NCBI GenBank assembly: GCA_902364975.1
Contig: CABJFQ010000008.1
Coordinates: 17,193 to 81,192, forward strand
DNA length: 64,000 nt
Reading direction: 5' to 3'
Source: Coriobacteriaceae bacterium
Lineage (GTDB): Bacteria; Actinomycetota; Coriobacteriia; Coriobacteriales; Coriobacteriaceae
Both the position numbers and the translations under genes were made by a program. Under the pieces are notes generated by a model. The model did no database searches. It was not told where the DNA came from and saw nothing but the letters and a program-made list of their open reading frames with translations. This document shows, piece after piece, positions 1 through 8,192 of this stretch. Positions within the stretch are counted from its first letter, which is position 1. Each line of letters begins with the position of its first letter.

Positions 1-1
1 G

Positions 2-34
2 GGCAGCTACTTCTCGACGATGGTGGTGCGCTAG
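2..34 (+). CDS. C-terminal end of an upstream gene (partial)
   Basis: An open frame entering from the left edge reads GSYFSTMVVR and stops with TAG directly before the cbiG start codon. The tight junction fits the compact cobalamin operon that follows. Ten residues are too few to assign a family. By the usual order of anaerobic cobalamin operons it could be the end of the C11-methyltransferase CbiF, but that is a guess from context only. Confidence 0.45.
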   Translation, partial: GSYFSTMVVR

Positions 35-1168
35 ATGAGGGTTTCCTGCATAGCGTTCACTGAGAGGGGGTATGCGTTGGCGGAGCGCATCGCACACGCG
101 CTTTCCGATTGCGCGCAGACAGGTGAAGATGACCCTGGCTGGGACGTTTCCGTTTCGCGCGGGTTCGGCGAGTGGAAGGCCGACCTGCGCGCATGGACGG
201 CGCTCGCGTGGGAAGCGTCGGACGCGCTTCTGTTCGTGGGCGCGGCGGGCATCGCCGTGCGGGCGATCGCGCCGCATGTCGCCTCGAAGGCAAGCGATTC
301 TGCGGTTGTGGCGATCGACGAGGCGGGGCGCTTTGCCGTCCCGCTTTTGTCGGGGCATTTGGGCGGTGCGAACGAGCTTGCGCAAACTGTGGCACGCGCG
401 GCAGGGGCCATCCCCGTCATCACCACGGCGACCGACGTCCGCGGCGTGTGGGCGGTGGATACGTGGGCGCGCTGTGCGGGGCTCGCCGTTTCGAATCCCG
501 AGGCTATCAAGCGAGTGTCGGCGCGGCTGCTTTCGGGCGGGCGCGTGGCGCTCTATTCCGACATTCCGATTTCGGGACAGCCGCCTGAGGGGGTTGACAT
601 TGCGTCCGACCGCGCTCGGGCCGATATCGTCGTGTCGCCGTTCGCTGGCGCGAATGCGGGTGCGTCCGTTCGCACGGCGGAGACAACGGACGAGGTCGTG
701 CCCGCCGGTGAGACGGGGAAGCCGGCGGGCGTGCGGGCGCAGGCGCCTGCGCCCGAGCCGCTTCACCTTGTCTTGCCCTGCATCGTTGCGGGCATAGGGT
801 GCCGTCGCGGTGCGTGCGCCGAAGCGATCGGGGAGGCGTTTCTTCTCGCGTGCGGGCAGGCGGGCATCTCGCCTTCGGCCGTGCGCGAGGCGGCGACGAT
901 CGACGTGAAGGCGCGCGAGGAGGGTCTGCTCGCCTTCTGCCGCGCGCGCAATATCCCACTCGCGACGTATTCCGCAGAGGAGTTGTCGCAGGTCGAAGGC
1001 AGCGTTTCGCCATCTGATTTCGTGCGCGCGACGGTGGGGGTCGACAACGTGTGCGAGCGCGCGGCGCTCGCGGACGGGGGTAAACTTATCTTCCCGAAGC
1101 TCGCTCACGGCGGCGTGACCGTCGCGTTTTCCAAGGTAACTATTGAACTTTCGTTTAAGGAGCGGTGA
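35..1168 (+). CDS. cbiG: Cobalt-precorrin 5A hydrolase CbiG
   Basis: Opens the lactone of cobalt-precorrin-5A and releases acetaldehyde in the oxygen-independent cobalamin pathway, in the cytoplasm. The 377-residue product has the three-part CbiG build: an N-terminal part with LLFVGAAGIAVRAIAP and VPLLSGHLGGANELA (about residues 65-120), a variable Ala/Pro/Glu-rich middle (about 205-245), and the C-terminal CbiG domain starting VAGIGCRRGAC (about 250) and ending near KLAHGGVTVAFSKVT. The ATG follows the upstream stop at once, and the stop overlaps the cbiH start. CbiG is the usual marker of the cobalt-early route rather than the aerobic CobG route. Confidence 0.93.
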   Translation: MRVSCIAFTERGYALAERIAHALSDCAQTGEDDPGWDVSVSRGFGEWKADLRAWTALAWEASDALLFVGAAGIAVRAIAPHVASKASDSAVVAIDEAGRFAVPLLSGHLGGANELAQTVARAAGAIPVITTATDVRGVWAVDTWARCAGLAVSNPEAIKRVSARLLSGGRVALYSDIPISGQPPEGVDIASDRARADIVVSPFAGANAGASVRTAETTDEVVPAGETGKPAGVRAQAPAPEPLHLVLPCIVAGIGCRRGACAEAIGEAFLLACGQAGISPSAVREAATIDVKAREEGLLAFCRARNIPLATYSAEELSQVEGSVSPSDFVRATVGVDNVCERAALADGGKLIFPKLAHGGVTVAFSKVTIELSFKER

Positions 1169-1911
1169 TGGGAAAGCTCTTCGTGGTGGGGATCGGCCCG
1201 GGCGGCCCCGACGGCATGACGATTGCGGCTCGGCGCGCGCTCGAGGCGGCCGACATCGTTGTGGGGTACACGAAATACGTGGAGCTCGCGCTCGCCGCCG
1301 TGCCCGACGCGGCGCATCTCGCGACGCCGATGATGCACGAGGTCGAACGGTGCCGCCTGGCGCTTTCGCGCGCGCAGAGCGGAGAAGCCGTGGCGCTCGT
1401 GTGCAGCGGTGACGCGGGTGTGTACGGCATGGCGAGCCCCGTGCTGGAGCTTGCTGAGGACTACCCCGATGTAGACGTGGAAGTTATCGCCGGGGCCACC
1501 GCGGCTCAGAGCGGGTCGGCGGTGCTCGGCGCCCCGCTTGCCCACGACTTCGCGGTCGTGTCGCTCTCCGACCTGCTCACGCCGTGGGAGGTCATCGAGC
1601 GCAGACTCGCCGCCGTGGCGAGCGCCGACTTCTGCATCTGTTTGTACAACCCGCGCAGCAGAAAGCGCGCCGACAGGCTCTCGCGCGCGGCGAAGATTAT
1701 GCTCGAATGGAAGGCCCCCGACACGCTCTGCGGCTGGGTGCGCAACATCGGGCGCGAGGGGCAGCAGTCGGGTATGTGCAGGCTCTCCGAGCTGGGGGAG
1801 TTCGATGCCGACATGTTCACCACCGTGTTCGTCGGCAACGCGGACACGAAGCGCGTAGGCGGCCGTATGGTCACGCCGCGCGGGTATCGGGAGATTCCAT
1901 GCGAAAGGTAA
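1168..1911 (+). CDS. cbiH: Cobalt-precorrin-3B C17-methyltransferase CbiH
   Basis: SAM-dependent ring-contraction enzyme that methylates C17 of cobalt-factor III. About 247 residues, normal for the tetrapyrrole methylase family. Visible family motifs are VVGIGPGGPDGMT at the N terminus, the SAM-binding CSGDAGVYGMA (about residues 78-88) and FCICLYNPRSRKR (about 153-165). ATG at 1168 overlaps the cbiG stop; an in-frame GTG lies one codon earlier, but the AAGGAG at 1157-1162 is spaced properly only for the ATG. The 3' end overlaps the start of cbiET by 13 nt, consistent with translational coupling. Confidence 0.93.
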   Translation: MGKLFVVGIGPGGPDGMTIAARRALEAADIVVGYTKYVELALAAVPDAAHLATPMMHEVERCRLALSRAQSGEAVALVCSGDAGVYGMASPVLELAEDYPDVDVEVIAGATAAQSGSAVLGAPLAHDFAVVSLSDLLTPWEVIERRLAAVASADFCICLYNPRSRKRADRLSRAAKIMLEWKAPDTLCGWVRNIGREGQQSGMCRLSELGEFDADMFTTVFVGNADTKRVGGRMVTPRGYREIPCER

Positions 1912-3371
1912 CGATCATCGGGGCGGGGCCCGGAAACCCCGACTTGCTCTCGCGCGCGGCGCTCGACGCGATCGACATCGCCGACGTGGTCATCGGCGCT
2001 CATCGCGCGCTTGTCGGCATCGACGTGCCGCCCGACGTGGTGAGATGCGAGCTCGTGAAGACGGCGGACATCGTCGCCGCGCTCACCGATGCGGCGTCGT
2101 GGCAGCGCGCCGTGGTCGTGATGACGGGCGATGTGGGGCTGTTCAGCGGCGCGCGCCGCCTGGTGGAGGCGCTCTCCGGCGACGCGCGGGTGGACGTGCG
2201 TGTCATTCCCGGCATAAGCTCAGCGTCGTATCTCGCCGCGCGCCTCGCGCGTCCATGGCAGGATTGGCGCTTCGCGAGCGCTCACGGCGTGGCGTGCGAC
2301 ATCGTGGCCGAGGCCGTGCGCGCAGGCGAGCTCTTCCTCGCCACGTCGGGCGGGGAAGACCCCTCGCGGCTTTCGGGCGAGCTTGTGCAGGCGGGCTTCG
2401 GGGACGCGCGCGTGACGGTGGCCGAGCGCCTGTCGTACCCCGACGAGCGCATCACCTGCGCGACCGCAAGTGAAATCGCAGGTCAGAAGTTCGACGACTT
2501 GAACGTGATGCTTATCGAGCCCGCAGGCGGCGCCGGGTCGCCTGCGGGCTCTAGCGCAGCCTCCGAGGCGCCGGCCGGCGCGTCTGCGCCCGCGGCGACT
2601 TCTTCCGCGGCGGACTCTGCGGGCGCATCCCGCGCCGCGAGCCCCCGATGGCCGTACGCTTCCTCGGGCATTCCCGACGAGCTCTTCATCCGCGGCGACG
2701 TTCCCATGACCAAGCAGGAGGTGCGCGCCGTCGCGCTCGCGAAGCTGCGCCTTACCGCGACCGACACCGTGTGGGACGTCGGCGCCGGCACGGGGAGCGT
2801 GTCGATCGAGGCGGCGCTCGTCGCGCGAGCGGGGTCGGTATGGGCGGTCGAGCGCAACGCGGCCGGCGTGCGGCTCATCCGAGAGAACGCGGATACATTC
2901 GGGTGCGGCAACGTGCATGCGGTCCCCGGTGTCGCCCCCGAAGCGCTCGCGAATCTGCCCGTCCCCGACGCCGTGTTCGTCGGCGGGAGCGCGGGCGAGC
3001 TTTCCTCCATCGTGGAGGCGGCGCTCGAGAAGAACTCGCGGGTTCGCCTGTGCGTGCCATGCGTCACCGTTGAGACGCTCACCGAGGCGTGCGCGCTCCT
3101 CTCGGGTTCGCGCTTTAAGGGGTTCGAGGCGTGCCAGGTGTCGGCCGCCCGTGCCGAGGCTGTAGGCTCGCACCATCTTATGAAGGCGCAAAACCCCGTG
3201 TTCCTCGTCAGCGCGCGTGGTGCGGGCGCGGATGCCGAGGAGCTTACCGAAGTCGGGGCGCTTGTTGAGTCGCCTGTCGGGGAGGACCCCTCTGCCGAGG
3301 GGAACCCATCCGTTGAGGTGGTCTCGCTTGCTAACTGCAACGCCGCAGGTGGGGAAGGCGGCGCCCGGTGA
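1899..3371 (+). CDS. cbiET: Fused precorrin C5-methyltransferase/C15-methyltransferase-decarboxylase CbiET
   Basis: Combines CbiE (C5 methylation) and CbiT (C15 methylation and C12 side-chain decarboxylation) in 490 residues, equivalent to CobL of aerobic producers. The CbiE half (about 1-210) begins VTIIGAGPGNPDLLS and carries VMTGDVGLFSGARRLVE. A low-complexity Ala/Ser/Gly linker (about 210-250) joins it to the CbiT half, which has FIRGDVPMTKQEVRA and the SAM-binding VWDVGAGTGSVSIEAAL. The last 50 or so residues form an acidic, low-complexity tail not typical of the family. The frame is open further upstream, but ATG 1899 is the start that gives the conserved N terminus. Confidence 0.92.
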   Translation: MRKVTIIGAGPGNPDLLSRAALDAIDIADVVIGAHRALVGIDVPPDVVRCELVKTADIVAALTDAASWQRAVVVMTGDVGLFSGARRLVEALSGDARVDVRVIPGISSASYLAARLARPWQDWRFASAHGVACDIVAEAVRAGELFLATSGGEDPSRLSGELVQAGFGDARVTVAERLSYPDERITCATASEIAGQKFDDLNVMLIEPAGGAGSPAGSSAASEAPAGASAPAATSSAADSAGASRAASPRWPYASSGIPDELFIRGDVPMTKQEVRAVALAKLRLTATDTVWDVGAGTGSVSIEAALVARAGSVWAVERNAAGVRLIRENADTFGCGNVHAVPGVAPEALANLPVPDAVFVGGSAGELSSIVEAALEKNSRVRLCVPCVTVETLTEACALLSGSRFKGFEACQVSAARAEAVGSHHLMKAQNPVFLVSARGAGADAEELTEVGALVESPVGEDPSAEGNPSVEVVSLANCNAAGGEGGAR

Positions 3372-4750
3372 GCACGTCCATCCCGCGCTTCTTGGTCGCT
3401 GCGCCCTCGAGCGGGAGCGGCAAGACGGTCGTCACGTGCGCGCTCCTGCGCGCGCTCGCGCGCCGCGGCCTTGCATGCGCGGCCTTCAAATGCGGCCCCG
3501 ACTACATTGACCCGCTCTTTCATCGCCGCGTCGTGGGTGCGCGCTCGGGCAATTTAGACGGCTTCTTCACTGACGCCCCGACGCTGCGCGCCCTGCTCGC
3601 ACGCGGCGCCGTGGGCGCGGATGTCGCGGTGCTCGAGGGGGTCATGGGCTTCTACGACGGCATGGCGCCCGGCGTGGCCGAAGCGAGCAGCTACCAGGTT
3701 GCGCGCGACACGGAAACGCCGGTCGTTTTAGTGGTGAACGGGCGCGGGGCGTCTTTATCGCTCGCCGCCGTAATCCGCGGCATCGCCGAGTTCCTGCCTT
3801 GTGCGAACGTGCGCGGCGTCGTGCTGAACAAGACGAGCGCCGCTGCCTGCGCCTACGCTGCGCCTGCGATCGAGAAGCACACGGGCGTCGCGGTTTTGGG
3901 GAATATCCCCGCCGACGAGACGTTCTCGCTCGAAAGCCGGCATCTGGGGCTTGTGGCCGCCGGCGAGGTCGAGCAGCTCTCCGCGCGCATCGACAAGATG
4001 GCCGAGCTGGTGGAAAAGAGCGTCGACGTCGACCGCTTGCTCGAAATAGCGGCGACGGCACCCGATATCCGCGAGGAACCTTACCGGTTGGAGCCGATCG
4101 CGGGAGCGCGGCCCATCGTCGCCGTCGCGCGTGACGAGGCGTTCTCGTTCTACTACGAGGAGAACCTGCGCGCGCTCGAGGACCTGGGTTGCGAGCTGGC
4201 CTTTTTCAGCCCCCTGTGTGATAGCGAGTTGCCCCGGGGGACAAGCGCCCTCTATCTGGGGGGCGGCTACCCGGAGCTCCATGCGCGGCGGCTCTCCGAG
4301 AACGCGCCGATGCGCGAGGCGGTGCGGCGCGCGGTGGAATCCGGCATGCCGACGGTCGCCGAATGCGGTGGGTTTCTGTACCTGCAGCGCGAAATCGCCG
4401 ATAGCGAGGGGCGGCGCTGGCCTGTTGCGGGCGCCCTTGAGGGCGCAAGCGAGAACGGGGGAAGGCTGTCCCATTTCGGGTACGTGGAGCTTACTTCCCA
4501 ACGCGACGGGCTCTACGGTCCGCGCGGCACACGCATCCGCGCGCACGAGTTCCACTACTGGCAGTCCACCTGCCCGGGCGGCGACTTCTGGGCGCAGAAG
4601 CCCCGGCGCGACAAGGGCTGGCCGTGCATGACGACCACCCCGTCCCTGGTGGCGGGCTTCCCGCATGTGTACTATCCTGCGAACCCCGACGTTGCGCGCG
4701 CGTTCGCGTCTGCCGCAGCGTCGTTCGCAGAGAGGAGACGGCATGGCTGA
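3368..4750 (+). CDS. cbiA: Cobyrinate a,c-diamide synthase CbiA
   Basis: Amidates the a and c acetate side chains of cobyrinate using glutamine and ATP. The 460-residue product has the dethiobiotin-synthetase-like ATPase domain first (FLVAAPSSGSGKTVVTCAL, then FKCGPDYIDPLFH and LEGVMGFYDG) and a class I glutamine amidotransferase-like domain at the C terminus (ALYLGGGYPELHA, then VAECGGFLYLQ with the likely catalytic Cys, and the late HEFHYW). It starts with GTG inside the cbiET stop. Its 3' end overlaps cobT by 8 nt. Note the HYW motif at about position 393, usual in CbiA. Confidence 0.93.
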   Translation: MSTSIPRFLVAAPSSGSGKTVVTCALLRALARRGLACAAFKCGPDYIDPLFHRRVVGARSGNLDGFFTDAPTLRALLARGAVGADVAVLEGVMGFYDGMAPGVAEASSYQVARDTETPVVLVVNGRGASLSLAAVIRGIAEFLPCANVRGVVLNKTSAAACAYAAPAIEKHTGVAVLGNIPADETFSLESRHLGLVAAGEVEQLSARIDKMAELVEKSVDVDRLLEIAATAPDIREEPYRLEPIAGARPIVAVARDEAFSFYYEENLRALEDLGCELAFFSPLCDSELPRGTSALYLGGGYPELHARRLSENAPMREAVRRAVESGMPTVAECGGFLYLQREIADSEGRRWPVAGALEGASENGGRLSHFGYVELTSQRDGLYGPRGTRIRAHEFHYWQSTCPGGDFWAQKPRRDKGWPCMTTTPSLVAGFPHVYYPANPDVARAFASAAASFAERRRHG

Positions 4751-5885
4751 AGCAACCGAAACCGCGCTTGCCTGCATCCGCGAGGAAGTCGAGCGCGCGT
4801 TCTCGTCGGCGCCGGGCGCCGTGCTCGAAGCCGCGCTCTCCCGGATCGCGCCCGCAGACGAGTGCGCCCGCGCCGCCGCGTACGCCACGTGGGATTCCAT
4901 CGCGCACCCCTTGGGGGGATTGGGCGACTTTGAAGACGCCGTCGCGTGTATCGCCGCAGCTCAGGGGAGCGCCGAGGTGGCCGAGTTTCCCCGTGCGCTC
5001 GCGGTATTCTTCTCCGACAACGGGGTCGTTGCCGAAGGCGTGTCGCAAAGCGGGCAAGACGTGACGCGAGCCGTCGCGCGCAACATGTGCGAGGGGGCCA
5101 CGAGCGCCTGCCGCATGGCGGCGTTCGCGGGTGCCGAGGTCGTGCCCGTCGACGTGGGTATGGCCCGGGGTATAGAAGACACGCGCATGGTGCGCGCGAA
5201 CGTGCGGCGGGGGAGCGACAACATCGCTCTCGGCTCCGCTATGTCTCGCGATGGGGCCGTGCGCGCGATCGAGGTCGGAATTGCCGTCGCGTGCGGGCTT
5301 GCCCGCGCCGGCGTGCGCCTTCTCGTCGCGGGCGAGATGGGCATCGGCAACACGACCACCTCGGCGGCGGTGGCCGCAGTGCTCATCCGGGCGGACGCGC
5401 GGAGCCTTGTCGGGCGCGGCGCGGGGCTCTCGGACGCCTCGCTCGCGCGCAAGCGCGACGTGGTCGAGCGCGCTATCGACGCGAACTCGCCCGATCCCGC
5501 CGACCCGATCGACGTGCTCTCGAAGGTGGGCGGCTTCGACATCGCTGCGATGTGCGGCTTCTACCTGGGGGCCGCGGTCTCGAAGGCGCCGGCGCTCCTC
5601 GACGGGGTCATATCCTGCACGGCGGCCCTGTGCGCGGCGCGCCTGTGCCCCAACGCCTTGGGCTACCTCGTGGGCACCCACGCATCAAGCGAACCCGCAA
5701 GCCGGGAGCTCCTTCGCGAGCTCGGCATAAAGGCGCCCCTCGACGCAGGCATGCACTTGGGCGAGGGCGCGGGCGCCATGGCGTATCTGCCCCTTCTGGA
5801 TTCGGCGCTGCGCGTGTACCGGGATGGGAAGACGTTCACGGCGACTGGCATGGCTGCTTACGAGCATTTCGAGGCCGGGAAATGA
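4743..5885 (+). CDS. cobT: Nicotinate-nucleotide-dimethylbenzimidazole phosphoribosyltransferase CobT
   Basis: Makes the alpha-ribazole 5'-phosphate part of the lower ligand from nicotinate mononucleotide and a base. At 380 residues it is near the usual length. Family motifs seen: PLGGLGDFEDAV (about 57-68), FSDNGVVAEGVSQ, GEMGIGNTTTSAA (about 198-210) and HLGEGAGAM near the C terminus, which includes the glutamate that acts as general base in Salmonella CobT. ATG 4743 follows a good GAGAGGAGA; a frame extending further upstream lacks family similarity. No genes for dimethylbenzimidazole synthesis are visible, so the base used cannot be told. Confidence 0.93.
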   Translation: MAEATETALACIREEVERAFSSAPGAVLEAALSRIAPADECARAAAYATWDSIAHPLGGLGDFEDAVACIAAAQGSAEVAEFPRALAVFFSDNGVVAEGVSQSGQDVTRAVARNMCEGATSACRMAAFAGAEVVPVDVGMARGIEDTRMVRANVRRGSDNIALGSAMSRDGAVRAIEVGIAVACGLARAGVRLLVAGEMGIGNTTTSAAVAAVLIRADARSLVGRGAGLSDASLARKRDVVERAIDANSPDPADPIDVLSKVGGFDIAAMCGFYLGAAVSKAPALLDGVISCTAALCAARLCPNALGYLVGTHASSEPASRELLRELGIKAPLDAGMHLGEGAGAMAYLPLLDSALRVYRDGKTFTATGMAAYEHFEAGK

Positions 5886-6430
5886 CGGTGACGCTCGTCA
5901 TCGGCGCCGCCGCGAGCGGCAAGAGCGCCTACGCCGAGTCCCTGTGCCTCGGGCACGACGGCCCCCGCGTGTACCTGGCAACGATGGAGCCCTTCGGGGA
6001 AGAGGGCGCCCGCCGCATCGCGCGCCATCGGGCGCTGCGCGAGGGCAAGGGGTTTTCCACCCTCGAGTGCTCGCGTGACGTGGGCGCCGCAGCGCCCGGG
6101 CTTCCGCGCGGCTGCACACTTCTTTTGGAGGACGTGGGCAACCTGGTTGCGAACGAGCTCTTCGCGGAAGGCGGCTTGTCCCCGCGTGACCCCGACGCTG
6201 CGGCGCGCGAGGTACTCGGAGGCATCGAACGGCTCGCTCAGGCCGCTGCGTATACGGTGGTGGTCACCGTCGACGTGTTCGCCGATGGGATGCGCTACGA
6301 TGAAGGGACCGAGGCATGGAGGCGCGCGCTCGCGCGCGTGAACGCGGGCGTGGCGGCGCTGGCCGACCATGTAGTCGAAGTGGTATGCGGGATTCCCGTG
6401 TGGATGAAAGGCGAAGGACCTACAAGGTGA
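5882..6430 (+). CDS. cobU: Adenosylcobinamide kinase / adenosylcobinamide-phosphate guanylyltransferase CobU
   Basis: Phosphorylates adenosylcobinamide and then attaches GMP, ready for nucleotide-loop assembly. The 182-residue product has the P-loop VIGAAASGKSAYAE at the N terminus, YLATMEPFGEEGARRIARH with the histidine region used for guanylylation in Salmonella CobU, the LLEDVGNLVANELF segment, and the closing VNAGVAALADHVVEVVCGIP. ATG overlaps the cobT stop and the stop overlaps the cobS start. A second, CobU-like domain occurs at 7191, so the operon has two relatives of this protein; this one keeps all expected motifs. Confidence 0.92.
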   Translation: MTVTLVIGAAASGKSAYAESLCLGHDGPRVYLATMEPFGEEGARRIARHRALREGKGFSTLECSRDVGAAAPGLPRGCTLLLEDVGNLVANELFAEGGLSPRDPDAAAREVLGGIERLAQAAAYTVVVTVDVFADGMRYDEGTEAWRRALARVNAGVAALADHVVEVVCGIPVWMKGEGPTR

Positions 6431-7194
6431 AGATAGCAGAGGCAATCGGCGCGGCGTTCGGAACGTTCTCGCGCATCCCCGTCCCGAAATCGGCCTGGAC
6501 CGATTTCGGGTCAACCCATGCACTTGCCGCGTTTCCCCTGGTGGGCCTTGCGGAAGGCTTCCTCATGACGGCGTGGGGGCACGTGGCGAACCTGCTCGGC
6601 GTGCCCGCGACCATCGTCGCGGCCGTGCTCGCGGCGCTGCCTGTGGCGGTGACGGGAGGCATCCACCTAGACGGGCTCTGCGACACCTCCGATGCGCTTG
6701 CAAGTTGGGCCCCGCGCGAGCGAAAGCTCGAGATCATGCACGATCCGCGGGCGGGCGCCTTCGGGGTCATCGGTGTTGTTGTGTACCTTATTCTGCAGTT
6801 TTCCCTGTTCACCGCGCTGCCGCTTACGGCGGGGGCGTTCCTCGCGCTTCTGTGCTCGCTCGTGTTCTCCCGCGCGCTTTCGGGACTCGCCGTTGAATGC
6901 TGGCCTGCCGCGCGGGCGGACGGCATGGCCGCGGGGCTCTCGCCTGCGAAGAAGCGCGCGGCGATCGTCGTGCCGCTTTGCGCTTTCGCTGCGGCTTCGG
7001 CTGCAGGGATGGTCGCGTGCGATCAGGCCGTCGGCGCCTTTATGGCGGTGGCGGGGCTTTTGGTGCTCGCGTGGTACCGCCATGTTGCCCTGTCCCGCTT
7101 CGGCGGGGTGACGGGGGATTTGGCCGGATGGTTTCTGCAATGGGCCGAGCTCGCGATGCTTGCCATGCTGGTGGTGGGGGGCATGCTCCTATGA
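6427..7194 (+). CDS. cobS: Adenosylcobinamide-GDP ribazoletransferase CobS
   Basis: Integral membrane enzyme that joins adenosylcobinamide-GDP to alpha-ribazole phosphate, the last assembly step. About 255 residues with several hydrophobic helices. Family motifs: FSRIPVPKS near the N terminus, the acidic GGIHLDGLCDTSDALAS (about 78-94) followed by KLEIMHDPRAGAFGV, the usual CobS signature. The start is taken as GTG 6427 because AAGGACC sits about 8 nt upstream and this is where family similarity begins; an ATG at 6385 would add 14 unlike residues. It overlaps its neighbours by 4 nt on each side. Confidence 0.92.
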   Translation: MKIAEAIGAAFGTFSRIPVPKSAWTDFGSTHALAAFPLVGLAEGFLMTAWGHVANLLGVPATIVAAVLAALPVAVTGGIHLDGLCDTSDALASWAPRERKLEIMHDPRAGAFGVIGVVVYLILQFSLFTALPLTAGAFLALLCSLVFSRALSGLAVECWPAARADGMAAGLSPAKKRAAIVVPLCAFAAASAAGMVACDQAVGAFMAVAGLLVLAWYRHVALSRFGGVTGDLAGWFLQWAELAMLAMLVVGGMLL

Positions 7195-8192
7195 TGCTCG
7201 TGGTAGGTGGCGCGCATTCGGGGAAGAGGACCTTCGTGCGCGAAAAACTCGGGTTCGCGGCGGACGATTTCGTCGACGCGGCGCAGCTTGCGGAGGGCGG
7301 CGTGCCCGCGGCTTTTGCCGGCCGCGTCGCATACCGTGCTGAGGAACTCGTACGCGCGCTCGACGCTGACCGGGCGCTCGAGCGGCTGATCGGCTTCGAC
7401 GCAGTGATTCTGCCCTTGGTCGGCTCGGGGGTCGTCCCCATGAGTGCGGAAGACGCCCAATGGCGCGAGCGCGCGGGGCGCCTGGGATGCGCGCTCGCTG
7501 CGCGCGCCGACGTCGTCGTGCGCATGACGTGCGGGATTCCCCAGGTCATCAAAGGAAACCTTGCCGATGCACCTCGAGGGACGCAGGGCGCGGGTGCGCC
7601 TTTGGAAGTCGTCTTCGTGCGCCATGGTGCCACGGCGGGCACGGAAGACCATCGCTACAGCGGGGCGGGCACCGACGAGCCCCTGTCGAGTGCGGGCGAG
7701 CGCGCTTTGCGCGACCTCGCGTGCGATCGTGACGTGTTCCGTGTTATCACGAGCGGCATGGCCCGCACCGACCAGACGGCGCGCATCCTCTTCCCGAACG
7801 CGGAGCTTATGGCGTGCCCCGGTCTGCGCGAGATGGATTTCGGCGACTTCGAGGGGCGAAGCGCCGCCGAGCTTAAAGAGGATGCGCGCTATCGCGCCTG
7901 GGTAGACTCCTGGTGCGAGACGCGCTGCCCGCATGGCGAGGGCAAGAGCGATTTCACCCGCCGCGTCATCGCGGCGTTTCGGGAGGCGTGCAAATCGGAG
8001 CGCGCCCAGGGATGTGGGCGCGCCGTCTTCGTCGTTCACGCGGGTACCGTGAAAGCGCTGCTCTCCGAGCTAGCTGTCCCGAAAATGGGATACTTCGACG
8101 TGCATACCGAGCCGGGCGGCGCATGGGCCGCCACTTGGGATGGGCGCTGCCTTCGCGACGTTCGCCCCGCTTGGGGGGGCGATGCCCGGTGA
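7191..8192 (+). CDS. Fusion of a CobU-like P-loop domain and a CobC-type alpha-ribazole phosphatase
   Basis: Two-domain cobalamin protein of 333 residues. The N-terminal part (about 1-130) has the P-loop VVGGAHSGKRTFV and a CobU-like end, GSGVVPMSAED then GCALAARADVVVRMTCGIP, but no counterpart of the RH region used for guanylylation in CobU. The C-terminal part (about 137-333) is a histidine phosphatase: VFVRHGATAGTE, ITSGMARTDQTA, MDFGDFEGRSAAEL and the second catalytic VVHAGTVKALL, as in CobC, which dephosphorylates alpha-ribazole phosphate or cobalamin phosphate. ATG 7191 overlaps the cobS stop; a second in-frame ATG follows immediately. The phosphatase role is fairly sure; the role of the first domain is open. 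Confidence 0.85.
   Translation: MMLVVGGAHSGKRTFVREKLGFAADDFVDAAQLAEGGVPAAFAGRVAYRAEELVRALDADRALERLIGFDAVILPLVGSGVVPMSAEDAQWRERAGRLGCALAARADVVVRMTCGIPQVIKGNLADAPRGTQGAGAPLEVVFVRHGATAGTEDHRYSGAGTDEPLSSAGERALRDLACDRDVFRVITSGMARTDQTARILFPNAELMACPGLREMDFGDFEGRSAAELKEDARYRAWVDSWCETRCPHGEGKSDFTRRVIAAFREACKSERAQGCGRAVFVVHAGTVKALLSELAVPKMGYFDVHTEPGGAWAATWDGRCLRDVRPAWGGDAR

Noticed and set aside
1..34. Cobalamin riboswitch for the cobalamin operon
   Set aside because: The operon start lies beyond the left edge, and the visible 34 bases are coding. Nothing can be said about such a switch here.
2220..4900. Long open frames on the minus strand opposite cbiET and cbiA
   Set aside because: They are typical shadows in very GC-rich DNA. 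The plus-strand frames have all expected cobalamin motifs and overlapping start/stop junctions.
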